Source: Rhizobiaceae bacterium (GTDB lineage Bacteria; Pseudomonadota; Alphaproteobacteria; Rhizobiales; Rhizobiaceae). From it: DNA of 64,000 nt. The stretch is from contig JAMLJC010000001.1 of NCBI GenBank assembly GCA_023953845.1, positions 3,234,501 through 3,298,500 of the forward strand. The letters are read 5' to 3'. Below, piece by piece: positions 8,239 to 15,298 of the stretch. The notes under the pieces were generated by a model that was not told the origin of the DNA, made no database searches, and worked only from the letters and a program-made list of their open reading frames with translations. Numbering within the stretch: position 1 is the first letter of the stretch; the number at the start of each line of letters is the position of its first letter. The position numbers and the translations under genes are program-made.

Positions 8239-9801
8239 ATGACGAACACAGTCCATCCCGACACCGTCCTCATCATCGATTTTGGCAGCCAGGTCACGCA
8301 GCTCATCGCGCGCCGCGTGCGCGAGGCCGGCATCTACTCCGAGATCGTGCCGTTCCAGTCTGCTGACGAAGCCTTCCAGCGACTGTCGCCAAAAGCGATC
8401 ATCCTTTCCGGCAGCCCGGCCTCGACCATCGACATCGGCAGTCCGCGCGCCCCGCAGGCGATTTTCGACGCAGGCGTGCCGGTTCTCGGCATCTGCTACG
8501 GCGAACAGACCATGTGCGCGCAACTGGGCGGCAAGGTCGAGGCAGGCCATCATCGCGAATTCGGCCGCGCCTTTCTGGAAGTGGCCGAGGACAGCGCTCT
8601 GTTCGATGGCGTCTGGGCCAGGGGCACCCGCCATCAGGTGTGGATGAGCCATGGCGACCGCGTGACCGCGATCCCGCCCGGCTTCAAGGTCATCGGCACC
8701 TCGACCGGCGCGCCCTTCGCGGCAATCGCCGACGAGGGGCGGAAATTCTATGCCGTGCAGTTCCACCCCGAAGTCGTCCACACCCCGGACGGCGCCAAGC
8801 TGCTCCGCAACTTCGTGCAGAAGATCGCGGGCATCGAGAGCGACTGGACCATGTCCGCCTACCGCGCCAATGCGGTCGAGCAGATCCGCAGGCAGGTCGG
8901 CAAGGGCAAGGTCATCTGCGCCCTGTCCGGGGGCGTCGATTCCTCCGTCGCCGCACTGTTGATCCACGAGGCGGTTGGCGACCAGCTGACCTGCATTCTG
9001 GTCGATCACGGGCTGATGCGGAAGAACGAGGCGGCGGACGTCGTCGCCATGTTTCGCGAGCACTACAATCTGCCGCTGATCCTCGTCGACGCTTCCGACC
9101 GTTTTATCTCCGCGCTTGAAGGCGAAGCCGACCCGGAGAAGAAGCGCAAGACCATCGGCCGCCTCTTCATCGAGGTGTTCGAGGAGGAGGCGAAGAAACT
9201 CGGCGGCGCGGACTTCCTCGCTCAGGGAACGCTCTATCCCGACGTGATCGAGAGCGTCTCCTTCACCGGCGGGCCGTCGGTGACGATCAAGTCGCACCAC
9301 AATGTCGGCGGCCTGCCCGAGCGCATGAACATGAAGCTGGTGGAGCCGCTGCGGGAACTGTTCAAGGATGAGGTGCGCGCTCTCGGCAAGGAACTCGGCC
9401 TGCCGGAAAGCTTCATCGGCCGCCACCCTTTCCCGGGACCGGGCCTTGCCATACGCTGCCCCGGCGGCGTGACGCGCGCGAAGCTGGAAATCCTGCGCGA
9501 AGCCGACGCAATCTATCTGGACGAGATTCGCAAGGCTGGTCTCTACGACGCGATCTGGCAGGCGTTCGCGGTGCTCCTGCCGGTGCAGACCGTCGGGGTC
9601 ATGGGCGACGGCCGTACCTACGAGTTCGTCTGCGCGCTCCGTGCCGTCACCTCGGTCGACGGCATGACGGCTGATTTCTACCACTACGACATGGCGTTCC
9701 TCGGCGCCGCCGCGACCCGTATCATCAACGAAGTACGCGGCATCAACCGCGTGGTGTACGACGTGACGTCCAAGCCGCCCGGCACGATCGAGTGGGAGTG
9801 A
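8239..9801 (+). CDS. guaA: GMP synthase (glutamine-hydrolysing)
   Basis: A full-length 520-residue enzyme converting XMP, ATP and glutamine to GMP. The class I amidotransferase domain (about 8-200) carries the C86, H176, E178 triad in GICYGEQTM and VQFHPEVV. The ATP-pyrophosphatase domain has the PP-loop SGGVDSS (230-236). The C-terminal dimerisation domain ends with the conserved VVYDVTSKPPGTIEWE. It has a possible structured leader. Downstream of guaA begins the catabolic island. The 3' end of guaA is a known integration site for mobile elements in other bacteria, but no integrase or repeat of it is visible here. Confidence 0.98.
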   Translation: MTNTVHPDTVLIIDFGSQVTQLIARRVREAGIYSEIVPFQSADEAFQRLSPKAIILSGSPASTIDIGSPRAPQAIFDAGVPVLGICYGEQTMCAQLGGKVEAGHHREFGRAFLEVAEDSALFDGVWARGTRHQVWMSHGDRVTAIPPGFKVIGTSTGAPFAAIADEGRKFYAVQFHPEVVHTPDGAKLLRNFVQKIAGIESDWTMSAYRANAVEQIRRQVGKGKVICALSGGVDSSVAALLIHEAVGDQLTCILVDHGLMRKNEAADVVAMFREHYNLPLILVDASDRFISALEGEADPEKKRKTIGRLFIEVFEEEAKKLGGADFLAQGTLYPDVIESVSFTGGPSVTIKSHHNVGGLPERMNMKLVEPLRELFKDEVRALGKELGLPESFIGRHPFPGPGLAIRCPGGVTRAKLEILREADAIYLDEIRKAGLYDAIWQAFAVLLPVQTVGVMGDGRTYEFVCALRAVTSVDGMTADFYHYDMAFLGAAATRIINEVRGINRVVYDVTSKPPGTIEWE

Positions 9802-9897
9802 TTTGGGGTCTTCCTCGGCCAGTCGGAATCCTTCCGATGTTGTTGGGCGTAACCGTTGTTCAGGCGAATCGCCAAGAGGGCTTGTTTTGGCAAGAGT

Positions 9898-9913
9898 GTT
9901 TAATTATATAAAC
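9898..9913. promoter_or_regulatory. GTTT-N8-AAAC operator, site 1
   Basis: GTTTAATTATATAAAC lies inside the longer perfect dyad GTGTTTA-N6-TAAACAC (9896-9915), ending two bases before the thioesterase ATG at 9918. It is the cleanest copy of a 16-bp element repeated before most transcription units of the 9.9-30.6 kb island. Its position over the ribosome-binding region suggests repression. Confidence 0.7.
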
Positions 9914-9917
9914 ACCC

Positions 9918-10457
9918 ATGAGTCGACCGGCGCAACCGATCATCATCGTTTCGAAAATCGACCCCGCTTGGCGGGACTATAATGGTCACCTGAACTACGC
10001 TGCCTATGCCATGGCCGCCGATCCGGCGGTCGATGCCATCTATGCCGCCGCGGGCCTGGATGTGACATATCGCAAGCGGTTCGACCGTTCCGACTATGTC
10101 GTTGAAAGCAGGTTCATCTATCTCAAGGAAATCCGCTCCGACGGCAGCATTGAAGTACGTGCGCGCCTTGTCGGTTTTGACCGCAAGCGCACGCATATCT
10201 ATTGTGAAATACGCGACCCGGGAAAGAACTGGCTCTCGGCCGTGGCGCATATCGTCTCGCTGCATGTCGATACGGCGCTTGCCAGGAGCGCCGAGTTCGA
10301 GAGTTTTGCGCTGGAACGCTTCGCTGCGATCAAGGCAGGGCACGATCAGTTGCCTCCGCCCGACATCTTCGATGACACAGTGACGCTTGCGCGTCGTTTT
10401 CCTCGTTCGAAATCTATTCCTGAATCCCAGAGTTCCTCGCCGCGAGGCGACGGCTGA
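9918..10457 (+). CDS. Betainyl-CoA-type hotdog thioesterase
   Basis: A 179-residue acyl-CoA thioesterase of the 4HBT/FadM class. The active-site segment WRDYNGHLNYAAY (D20, N22-H24) is the DxNGH motif also found in thioesterases linked to, or fused with, L-carnitine dehydrogenase, which release glycine betaine from betainyl-CoA. A carnitine-dehydrogenase-like gene converges on it 14 bp away and a BKACE gene lies in the same island, so it probably ends a carnitine-like pathway. The last 20 residues are polar and probably disordered. The ATG at 9918 directly follows a strong operator, leaving little room for a ribosome site. Confidence 0.75.
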   Translation: MSRPAQPIIIVSKIDPAWRDYNGHLNYAAYAMAADPAVDAIYAAAGLDVTYRKRFDRSDYVVESRFIYLKEIRSDGSIEVRARLVGFDRKRTHIYCEIRDPGKNWLSAVAHIVSLHVDTALARSAEFESFALERFAAIKAGHDQLPPPDIFDDTVTLARRFPRSKSIPESQSSSPRGDG

Positions 10458-10481
10458 GCAGGCATCGGCCTTCAGTCCGTC
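10449..10481. other. Hairpin over the convergent stop codons
   Basis: GACGGCTGA (10449-10457) pairs, with one bulged base, with TCAGTCCGTC (10472-10481). The stem contains both stop codons of the converging thioesterase and dehydrogenase genes. There is no T-tract, so termination would be weak, if any. Confidence 0.35.
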
Positions 10482-11407
10482 AGATCGATCGCGGAAGCGG
10501 CTTTCAGCACATTGACCAGCGCCGTATCGCGTCGGGATGCGACTTCGCTTGGCGACCGTTTCGCGAAGAAGGCTTCGGCTTGCGCGATCACCGTTTCGCG
10601 CAGTTCGTCGGTCATTTCCGGCTGGCCGAGCTCGTTCCAGCTTGTCGCGATCTCTTCCGCAAAAATCTCGAAATAGCGCCGCATGCCGGTGCCGCCGCCG
10701 AGGGCATAGGTCAGGAAGGGTCCCATGAAGGCCCAGCGCAAGCCGGGACCATAACGCACTGCATCGTCCACGTCCTCGACCGTCGCCGCGCCCGTCTGGA
10801 TCAGGTGCATCGCCTCCTTGAAGATGGCGTTCTGCAAGCGGTTCGCGATGTAGCCCGAGATCTCCTTGGCCAGCACCAGGGGCTGCTTGCCGATTTCGCG
10901 ATAGAACGCTTCGGCTTTTTCCACAGCCCATGGAGCGGTCTTCGGTCCGGCCACGATCTCGACCAGTGGGATCAGATAGGGTGGGTTGAACGGGTGTCCG
11001 ACGAGGCATCGCTCAGGACGAACGCAGACCGACTGGAGGCGCGAAACCAGAAGGCTGGACGAACTGGAGGCAATGATCGCGGACGGCGCCGCGGCGGCAT
11101 CCATCTCGGTGAAAAGCCTTTTCTTCAACTCCTCGCTCTCAGGTCCGCTTTCCTGCACGAAGTCGACGTCGGCAAGGGCCTCCTGCAGACTGGAAGCCAT
11201 GACGACATCCGGAATCGTTTCGGATACGGAAGGCTCGACCTGTCGCAAGGCTGGCCATGCCTGTGCGATCCGCTCGGGCAATTGCGCGAGACTTGCCGGC
11301 TGTGGGTCGAAGGCGCGAACTGCGAGACCGCGCGACAGGAAGTAGGCCACCCAGCCGGCGCCGATTGTACCGGTGCCGATAACGGCGATCGTCTTGATTC
11401 CAGTCAT
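10472..11407 (-). CDS. L-carnitine dehydrogenase-like 3-hydroxyacyl dehydrogenase
   Basis: A 311-residue enzyme of the 3-hydroxyacyl-CoA dehydrogenase superfamily. The N-terminal NAD domain has GTGTIGAGW (11-19). Ser cluster 114-118 and H138 in VGHPFNPPYLIPLVE form the expected catalytic region, followed by GPGLRWAFMGPFLTYALGGG in the C-terminal helical domain. That last segment and overall length match L-carnitine 3-dehydrogenases better than fatty-acid FadB or Hbd proteins. It would oxidise a free beta-hydroxy acid such as carnitine to the 3-oxo acid, the substrate for the BKACE enzyme at 24.6 kb. In several relatives the thioesterase is fused to this enzyme; here it is a separate convergent gene. 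Confidence 0.8.
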   Translation of the reverse strand: MTGIKTIAVIGTGTIGAGWVAYFLSRGLAVRAFDPQPASLAQLPERIAQAWPALRQVEPSVSETIPDVVMASSLQEALADVDFVQESGPESEELKKRLFTEMDAAAAPSAIIASSSSSLLVSRLQSVCVRPERCLVGHPFNPPYLIPLVEIVAGPKTAPWAVEKAEAFYREIGKQPLVLAKEISGYIANRLQNAIFKEAMHLIQTGAATVEDVDDAVRYGPGLRWAFMGPFLTYALGGGTGMRRYFEIFAEEIATSWNELGQPEMTDELRETVIAQAEAFFAKRSPSEVASRRDTALVNVLKAASAIDLTD

Positions 11408-11433
11408 GTCGAAGTCCTTTGATGCGCTGCGTG

Positions 11434-11457
11434 CCGGCCTGTTTCGCAGGCCTTTTT
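11434..11457 (+). terminator. Intrinsic terminator facing rightwards
   Basis: GGCCTG (11436-11441), loop TTTCG, CAGGCC (11447-11452), then TTTTT. It is oriented to stop plus-strand transcripts, though the adjacent gene is on the minus strand. It may block antisense or read-through transcription from the thioesterase gene into the operon at 11.6 kb. On the minus strand it is a hairpin in the dehydrogenase leader. Confidence 0.55.
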
Positions 11458-11586
11458 CGAGTTCCGGAAGGATGGTCGAGAAGCCGCGACAGGACCTTCA
11501 TTAAACAGCCCTTGGCAACCGCCTGTAAAAAATAATCGACTTATCACATGAAAATATCGGATAATGGTGCTTTGATAAAGGGGGTT

Positions 11587-11602
11587 GTTTAAAAAATCAA
11601 AC
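11587..11602. promoter_or_regulatory. GTTT-N8-AAAC operator, site 2
   Basis: GTTTAAAAAATCAAAC, 40 bp before the ATG of the first acyl-CoA dehydrogenase of the 11.6-17.4 kb operon. It shares AAAAAATCAAAC exactly with the sites at 22635 and 27366. A weaker 16-bp relative, GTAAAAAATAATCGAC, lies at 11525-11540 and could serve the divergent dehydrogenase gene. Confidence 0.7.
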
Positions 11603-11641
11603 TATCCTATGGTGCCTGCAGCCGAGAAACAGGTGCCTTCG

Positions 11642-12838
11642 ATGCCGATCGACAACGAGTTCCGCAAACAGATCCTTGCAAGCGTCGAACGCTTCGTGGC
11701 CGATCGCGTCGCGCCGCGTGCCACCGAGATCGATGCGACGAACAGCTTTCCCGCCGACCTTTATCGCGAGGCGGCCGGTCTCGGCGTCTTCGGCCTCTGG
11801 GTTCCCGAAGAATACGGCGGCATCGGGCCGGATATGATCACGCCGCTGCTGATCTCCGACCTCATCGCCCGCGTCAGTCCGTCCTTCGCGTTGATCTTCT
11901 CCAACTGTGGCGACGCCGTCACGCCCATTGTGAATTTCGCCAATACCGAACAGAAGCGAAAGTTCTTGCCGGGCATCGCAGCCGGGACCACTATTCCCTG
12001 TTTCGCGTTGACTGAGCCGGGCTCCGGTTCCGATGCGGCATCGATCTCCACCCATGCCAGACAGGTCGATGGCGGCTATCGCATCAGCGGCCGCAAGATG
12101 TGGATCACCAATGGCGGCGTTGGCGATGTCTTTACGGTCTTTGCCAAGACGGACCTGGAGGCCGGCAACAAAGGCATCTCCGCCTTCATCGTCGAGCGCG
12201 GGGCGCCTGGTCTCACGATCGGCCGCAACGAGGATCTGATTGGCCTGCGCGGTTGTCCGACGACGGAACTGGTTTTCGAGGATGTCTTCGTCACGGATGC
12301 GCAGATGCTCGGCGAGAAGAATCGCGGCTTCAAGATCGCGATGTCGACGCTCGACGAGGCCCGCCTCAATTGCTCGGCCATGGCATTGGGTTCGGCGACC
12401 GGCGCGCTGCAATGCGCCATCGACTACGCCAGGGAGCGCGTGCAGTTCGGCAAGCCGATCATAGAGCACCAGGGTCTGGCGTTCCTGCTGGCCGATTGTG
12501 CCGCCCGTCTGACCGGTGCGCGCGCTATCTGGCGGCGGGCGATGTCCATGCTCGAACAGTCGCGCAGCCGCGAGGCAAGCACGATCGCCGCCATGGCGAA
12601 GCTGCTCAGCACCGAAACCGCGATGCGCGTGACGACCGAATGCGTACAGGCGATGGGCGCCAACGGTTTGTCCAGGGCCTATCCGGTCGAGCGTTTCATG
12701 CGGGACTGCAAGCCGTTCGAAGTATTCGACGGCACGAGCCAGATACAGAAGCTGCTGATCGGCCGACACCTCGAGAAATACGGCTTGCCGGAGATCTCGC
12801 ACGAGGAGATCGCCGCCCTTGGAATTGCGGCCGAGTAG
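11642..12838 (+). CDS. Acyl-CoA dehydrogenase (first of three)
   Basis: A 398-residue FAD-dependent acyl-CoA dehydrogenase. Visible signatures are CFALTEPGSGSDAAS and RKMWITNG in the FAD/substrate region, FGKPIIEHQGLAFLLAD in the C-terminal helical domain, and FEVFDGTSQIQKLLIGRHL near the end. The catalytic-base position, Glu in medium-chain enzymes (YEGTSQIQ), is Asp here. It would introduce a 2,3 double bond into a CoA thioester. The ATG at 11642 fits the family. Longer in-frame starts (11585 TTG, 11609 ATG) run through or next to the operator at 11587. First gene of an operon with the BadH-like SDR, amidohydrolase, crotonase and acyl-CoA synthetase. Confidence 0.9.
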   Translation: MPIDNEFRKQILASVERFVADRVAPRATEIDATNSFPADLYREAAGLGVFGLWVPEEYGGIGPDMITPLLISDLIARVSPSFALIFSNCGDAVTPIVNFANTEQKRKFLPGIAAGTTIPCFALTEPGSGSDAASISTHARQVDGGYRISGRKMWITNGGVGDVFTVFAKTDLEAGNKGISAFIVERGAPGLTIGRNEDLIGLRGCPTTELVFEDVFVTDAQMLGEKNRGFKIAMSTLDEARLNCSAMALGSATGALQCAIDYARERVQFGKPIIEHQGLAFLLADCAARLTGARAIWRRAMSMLEQSRSREASTIAAMAKLLSTETAMRVTTECVQAMGANGLSRAYPVERFMRDCKPFEVFDGTSQIQKLLIGRHLEKYGLPEISHEEIAALGIAAE

Positions 12839-12862
12839 CCGCCGGACAATCTGGAGACTGAC

Positions 12863-13594
12863 ATGAGCAGAGGTGTTGTTTTCGCCACCGGCGCCGCCGG
12901 AGGCATCGGGGAAGCTACGGTCGCGCGTCTGCTGGATGACGGCTACACGGTCGTCGCGGTCGACCTCAGCGAGGAGGGGTTGAAGACGCTCGCCCGGCGG
13001 CATGCGGGCCAGAAGCTGCACATCGTACAGGCTGATCTGACCGATGAGGCCGCGGCACGCGGTGCGGTCCGCAAGACACGCGAGCTTGCCGGCCAGGTCG
13101 ACTATCTGGTCAACCTGATCGGCTGGTTCGGCACGCAGCCTTTCGTCCAGGAGGACTCGGCATACTGGCGCAAAACCATCGCCATAAATTTCGAGGCGCT
13201 GCTCTACGTCACGCACGAGATTCTGCCTGAGATGATCGCACGCAAGAAAGGCAAGATCGTCAACGTCACGTCGGATGCGGGCAAGGTCGGACAGAGCGGC
13301 GAGGCCGTCTACTCGGGCATGAAGGGCGCCGTCATCGCCTGGACGAAGAGTCTGGCGCGCGAGAATGCCCGCTACGGACTCAACATCAACTGCACCGCGC
13401 CCGGTCCGACAGAAACGGAGCTCGAACTGGCGCAGGACCCGGATGTCATCGGCCGTGTCGTCAGGGCGATCCCGTTCCGGCGCTTTGCCAGGCCTTCCGA
13501 GCAGGCTGGCATGATCTCGTTCCTGTGCGGACCCGATTCCGATTTCATCACGGGGCAGGTCTACAGCGTCAGCGGCGGACTGACGATGATCTGA
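12863..13594 (+). CDS. BadH-like short-chain dehydrogenase
   Basis: A 243-residue classical SDR with the cofactor motif TGAAGGIG (9-16), the Ser in NVTSDAGKVGQSGEAVYSGMK and an intact YxxxK. The SDAGKVGQSGEAVY run and following KSLARENARYG closely resemble BadH, the 2-hydroxycyclohexanecarboxyl-CoA dehydrogenase of alicyclic acid degradation. It probably oxidises a beta-hydroxyacyl-CoA made by the upstream acyl-CoA dehydrogenase and a crotonase. ATG at 12863, 24 bp after the preceding gene with GGAG upstream; clearly in the same operon. Confidence 0.87.
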   Translation: MSRGVVFATGAAGGIGEATVARLLDDGYTVVAVDLSEEGLKTLARRHAGQKLHIVQADLTDEAAARGAVRKTRELAGQVDYLVNLIGWFGTQPFVQEDSAYWRKTIAINFEALLYVTHEILPEMIARKKGKIVNVTSDAGKVGQSGEAVYSGMKGAVIAWTKSLARENARYGLNINCTAPGPTETELELAQDPDVIGRVVRAIPFRRFARPSEQAGMISFLCGPDSDFITGQVYSVSGGLTMI

Positions 13595-13638
13595 CGACAG
13601 CCGGCATCCAGTTGGATCGGGAGCAAGGGAGCGTAGCC

Positions 13639-14484
13639 ATGGTCACGGCCATAGATTTCTTATGCAATCACTTTACGGCGGACAGCATCGCCAAGAACTA
13701 TCTTCACAATGAGGAGGAAGCCGCGCGCTTTGCGCAGATTGGCCTGACCGACAATCTGGTGGGTAACGACCCCGAGATCTTCCTTGCCGAAATGTCGAAG
13801 ATCGGTGTCGAAAAGCTTCTCGTCCCGTCGATCGTCACCTGGTCCTACTGGCGCTCGGAACCCGTCGAGCATACGACGCCCGAGGAAGTGATCGAAATCC
13901 GCAAGGCCGCACCGGATCGCATCTTCGGTCTCTATGGTGTCGATGTCCGCAAGCGCATGGACGGCGTGCGCGAACTGGAAAGGCTCGTGCGTGAGCATGA
14001 CTTCCGCGGAATCCACATCCACCCGCACGGCTTCGGCCTCGCGCCGGATCACGCCTATTATTTTCCCTTCTACTCCAAATGCGAGGAGCTTGGCGTGCCG
14101 GTCGTCATCTCGATGGGCCACACCGTCGATCTGATGCCGATCGAGAACGGCAAGCCGATCCATCTCGACAAGATCGCGCTTTATTTCCCAAACCTGAAGA
14201 TCGTCTGCGCCCATACGGGCTGGCCCTGGGTGGAGGAAGCCATCGCGTTGGCGTGGAAGCATCCCAACGTCTATATCGGCACCTCCGCCTACAAGCCCAA
14301 AAACTGGTCGCCGCAGCTGGTCAAGTTCATCAACAGCTGGGGCAAGGGCAAGGTCATGTGGGGGACCGACTTCCCCCTGATCATGCAGAAGGAATCCATC
14401 GAGCAGGTCAAGGCGCTTGGTCTCAAGCCGGATGCGGAGGCTTCTCTTCTGCATGGCGCGGCACAACGCGTCTTCGGCCTCTGA
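13639..14484 (+). CDS. ACMSD-type amidohydrolase family protein
   Basis: A 281-residue member of the amidohydrolase-2 (ACMSD-like) family of TIM-barrel metal-dependent hydrolases or decarboxylases. Later metal and catalytic motifs are present: GIHIHPHGFG (about 116-125), ISMGHT, CAHTGWPW and GTDFPLIM with the barrel Asp. The N-terminal HxH pair is not obvious; the segment reads AIDFLCNHF, so only one His of that pair remains. Related proteins decarboxylate or hydrolyse small cyclic acids. ATG at 13639 follows AAGGGA. Its place inside a beta-oxidation operon suggests a ring or acid substrate, but the reaction is open. Confidence 0.8.
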   Translation: MVTAIDFLCNHFTADSIAKNYLHNEEEAARFAQIGLTDNLVGNDPEIFLAEMSKIGVEKLLVPSIVTWSYWRSEPVEHTTPEEVIEIRKAAPDRIFGLYGVDVRKRMDGVRELERLVREHDFRGIHIHPHGFGLAPDHAYYFPFYSKCEELGVPVVISMGHTVDLMPIENGKPIHLDKIALYFPNLKIVCAHTGWPWVEEAIALAWKHPNVYIGTSAYKPKNWSPQLVKFINSWGKGKVMWGTDFPLIMQKESIEQVKALGLKPDAEASLLHGAAQRVFGL

Positions 14485-14508
14485 ACCGGCAATGCAGGGA
14501 GTTTCATC

Positions 14509-15267
14509 ATGATCGCAGGCTCAGGCCTTGAGGCCACATTCGAAAACGGCGTCGCCAGGCTGATGATTTGTCGCGAGCGGCGTCGCAACGCGCTGGACGA
14601 TGCGACGATGGAGGCCTTGCGCGACGCACTGATCAGGGCCAAGCGCGAGCGCATTGGCGCCATCGTGCTTTGCGGAGAGGGCACCAAGGCTTTCTGCGCG
14701 GGCTCCGATCTGAAGGAGATGGCCGAGCAGAACTATGACGAGCGTCTAGCCCATACGGAGCTTGGCCAGGAAATCGGCGATCTCATCGAGGCGCATCCGG
14801 CGGTTGTGATCGCCGCCATAGAGGGCTACTGCCTCGGCGGCGGGCTCGAGATCGCATCGGCCTGCGACTACCGCATCGCCGGTCGCGGCGCGGTGCTTGG
14901 CCTGCCGGAGGTGGCGATCAACGCATTGCCATCATGGGGCGGGACAGTGCGCATACCGCGTATCGTCGGCGTGGGCCGCGCTCGGGAACTGGTGATCTTC
15001 GGGCGCATGCTGAGCGGCGCAGAGGCCGAGCAGTGGGGTCTTGTCGCGCGCGCGGTGGAAGATGGCACGGCGGTCGCGGCCGCCATGGATCTGGCGCGGA
15101 AGATGGCTGCGGAGCACGATCGCAAGACGGTGGCCGTCGCAAAACATTTGCTGAGCTTCGGCTACGGCATTCCGGCACGCAGCGGTCGCCATCTGGAATA
15201 TCTTGCCGACATGAATCAGCTCGGCAGCGAGGCCGTCGAGCAGGGCGTCGCCAAATACAAGAGCTGA
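14509..15267 (+). CDS. Enoyl-CoA hydratase/isomerase family protein
   Basis: A 252-residue crotonase-fold enzyme. The oxyanion-hole segments are AFCAGSDLKEM and EGYCLGGGLEIASACDYRIA. Both catalytic Glu positions of hydratases are kept (GGGLEI and LPEV), so hydration of an enoyl-CoA is plausible; ring hydrolysis as in BadI cannot be excluded. ATG at 14509, 24 bp after the amidohydrolase. It would work between the acyl-CoA dehydrogenase and the BadH-like SDR of the same operon. Confidence 0.88.
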   Translation: MIAGSGLEATFENGVARLMICRERRRNALDDATMEALRDALIRAKRERIGAIVLCGEGTKAFCAGSDLKEMAEQNYDERLAHTELGQEIGDLIEAHPAVVIAAIEGYCLGGGLEIASACDYRIAGRGAVLGLPEVAINALPSWGGTVRIPRIVGVGRARELVIFGRMLSGAEAEQWGLVARAVEDGTAVAAAMDLARKMAAEHDRKTVAVAKHLLSFGYGIPARSGRHLEYLADMNQLGSEAVEQGVAKYKS

Positions 15268-15298
15268 CCCGGCACGCGCGAAGAGACAGGAGAACAGA

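Noticed and set aside
9780..9801. Possible attachment site of a genomic island at the 3' end of guaA
   Set aside because: guaA ends are known integration sites, and the catabolic island starts here, but there is no integrase gene, no direct repeat of the guaA end in the window and no mobility gene.
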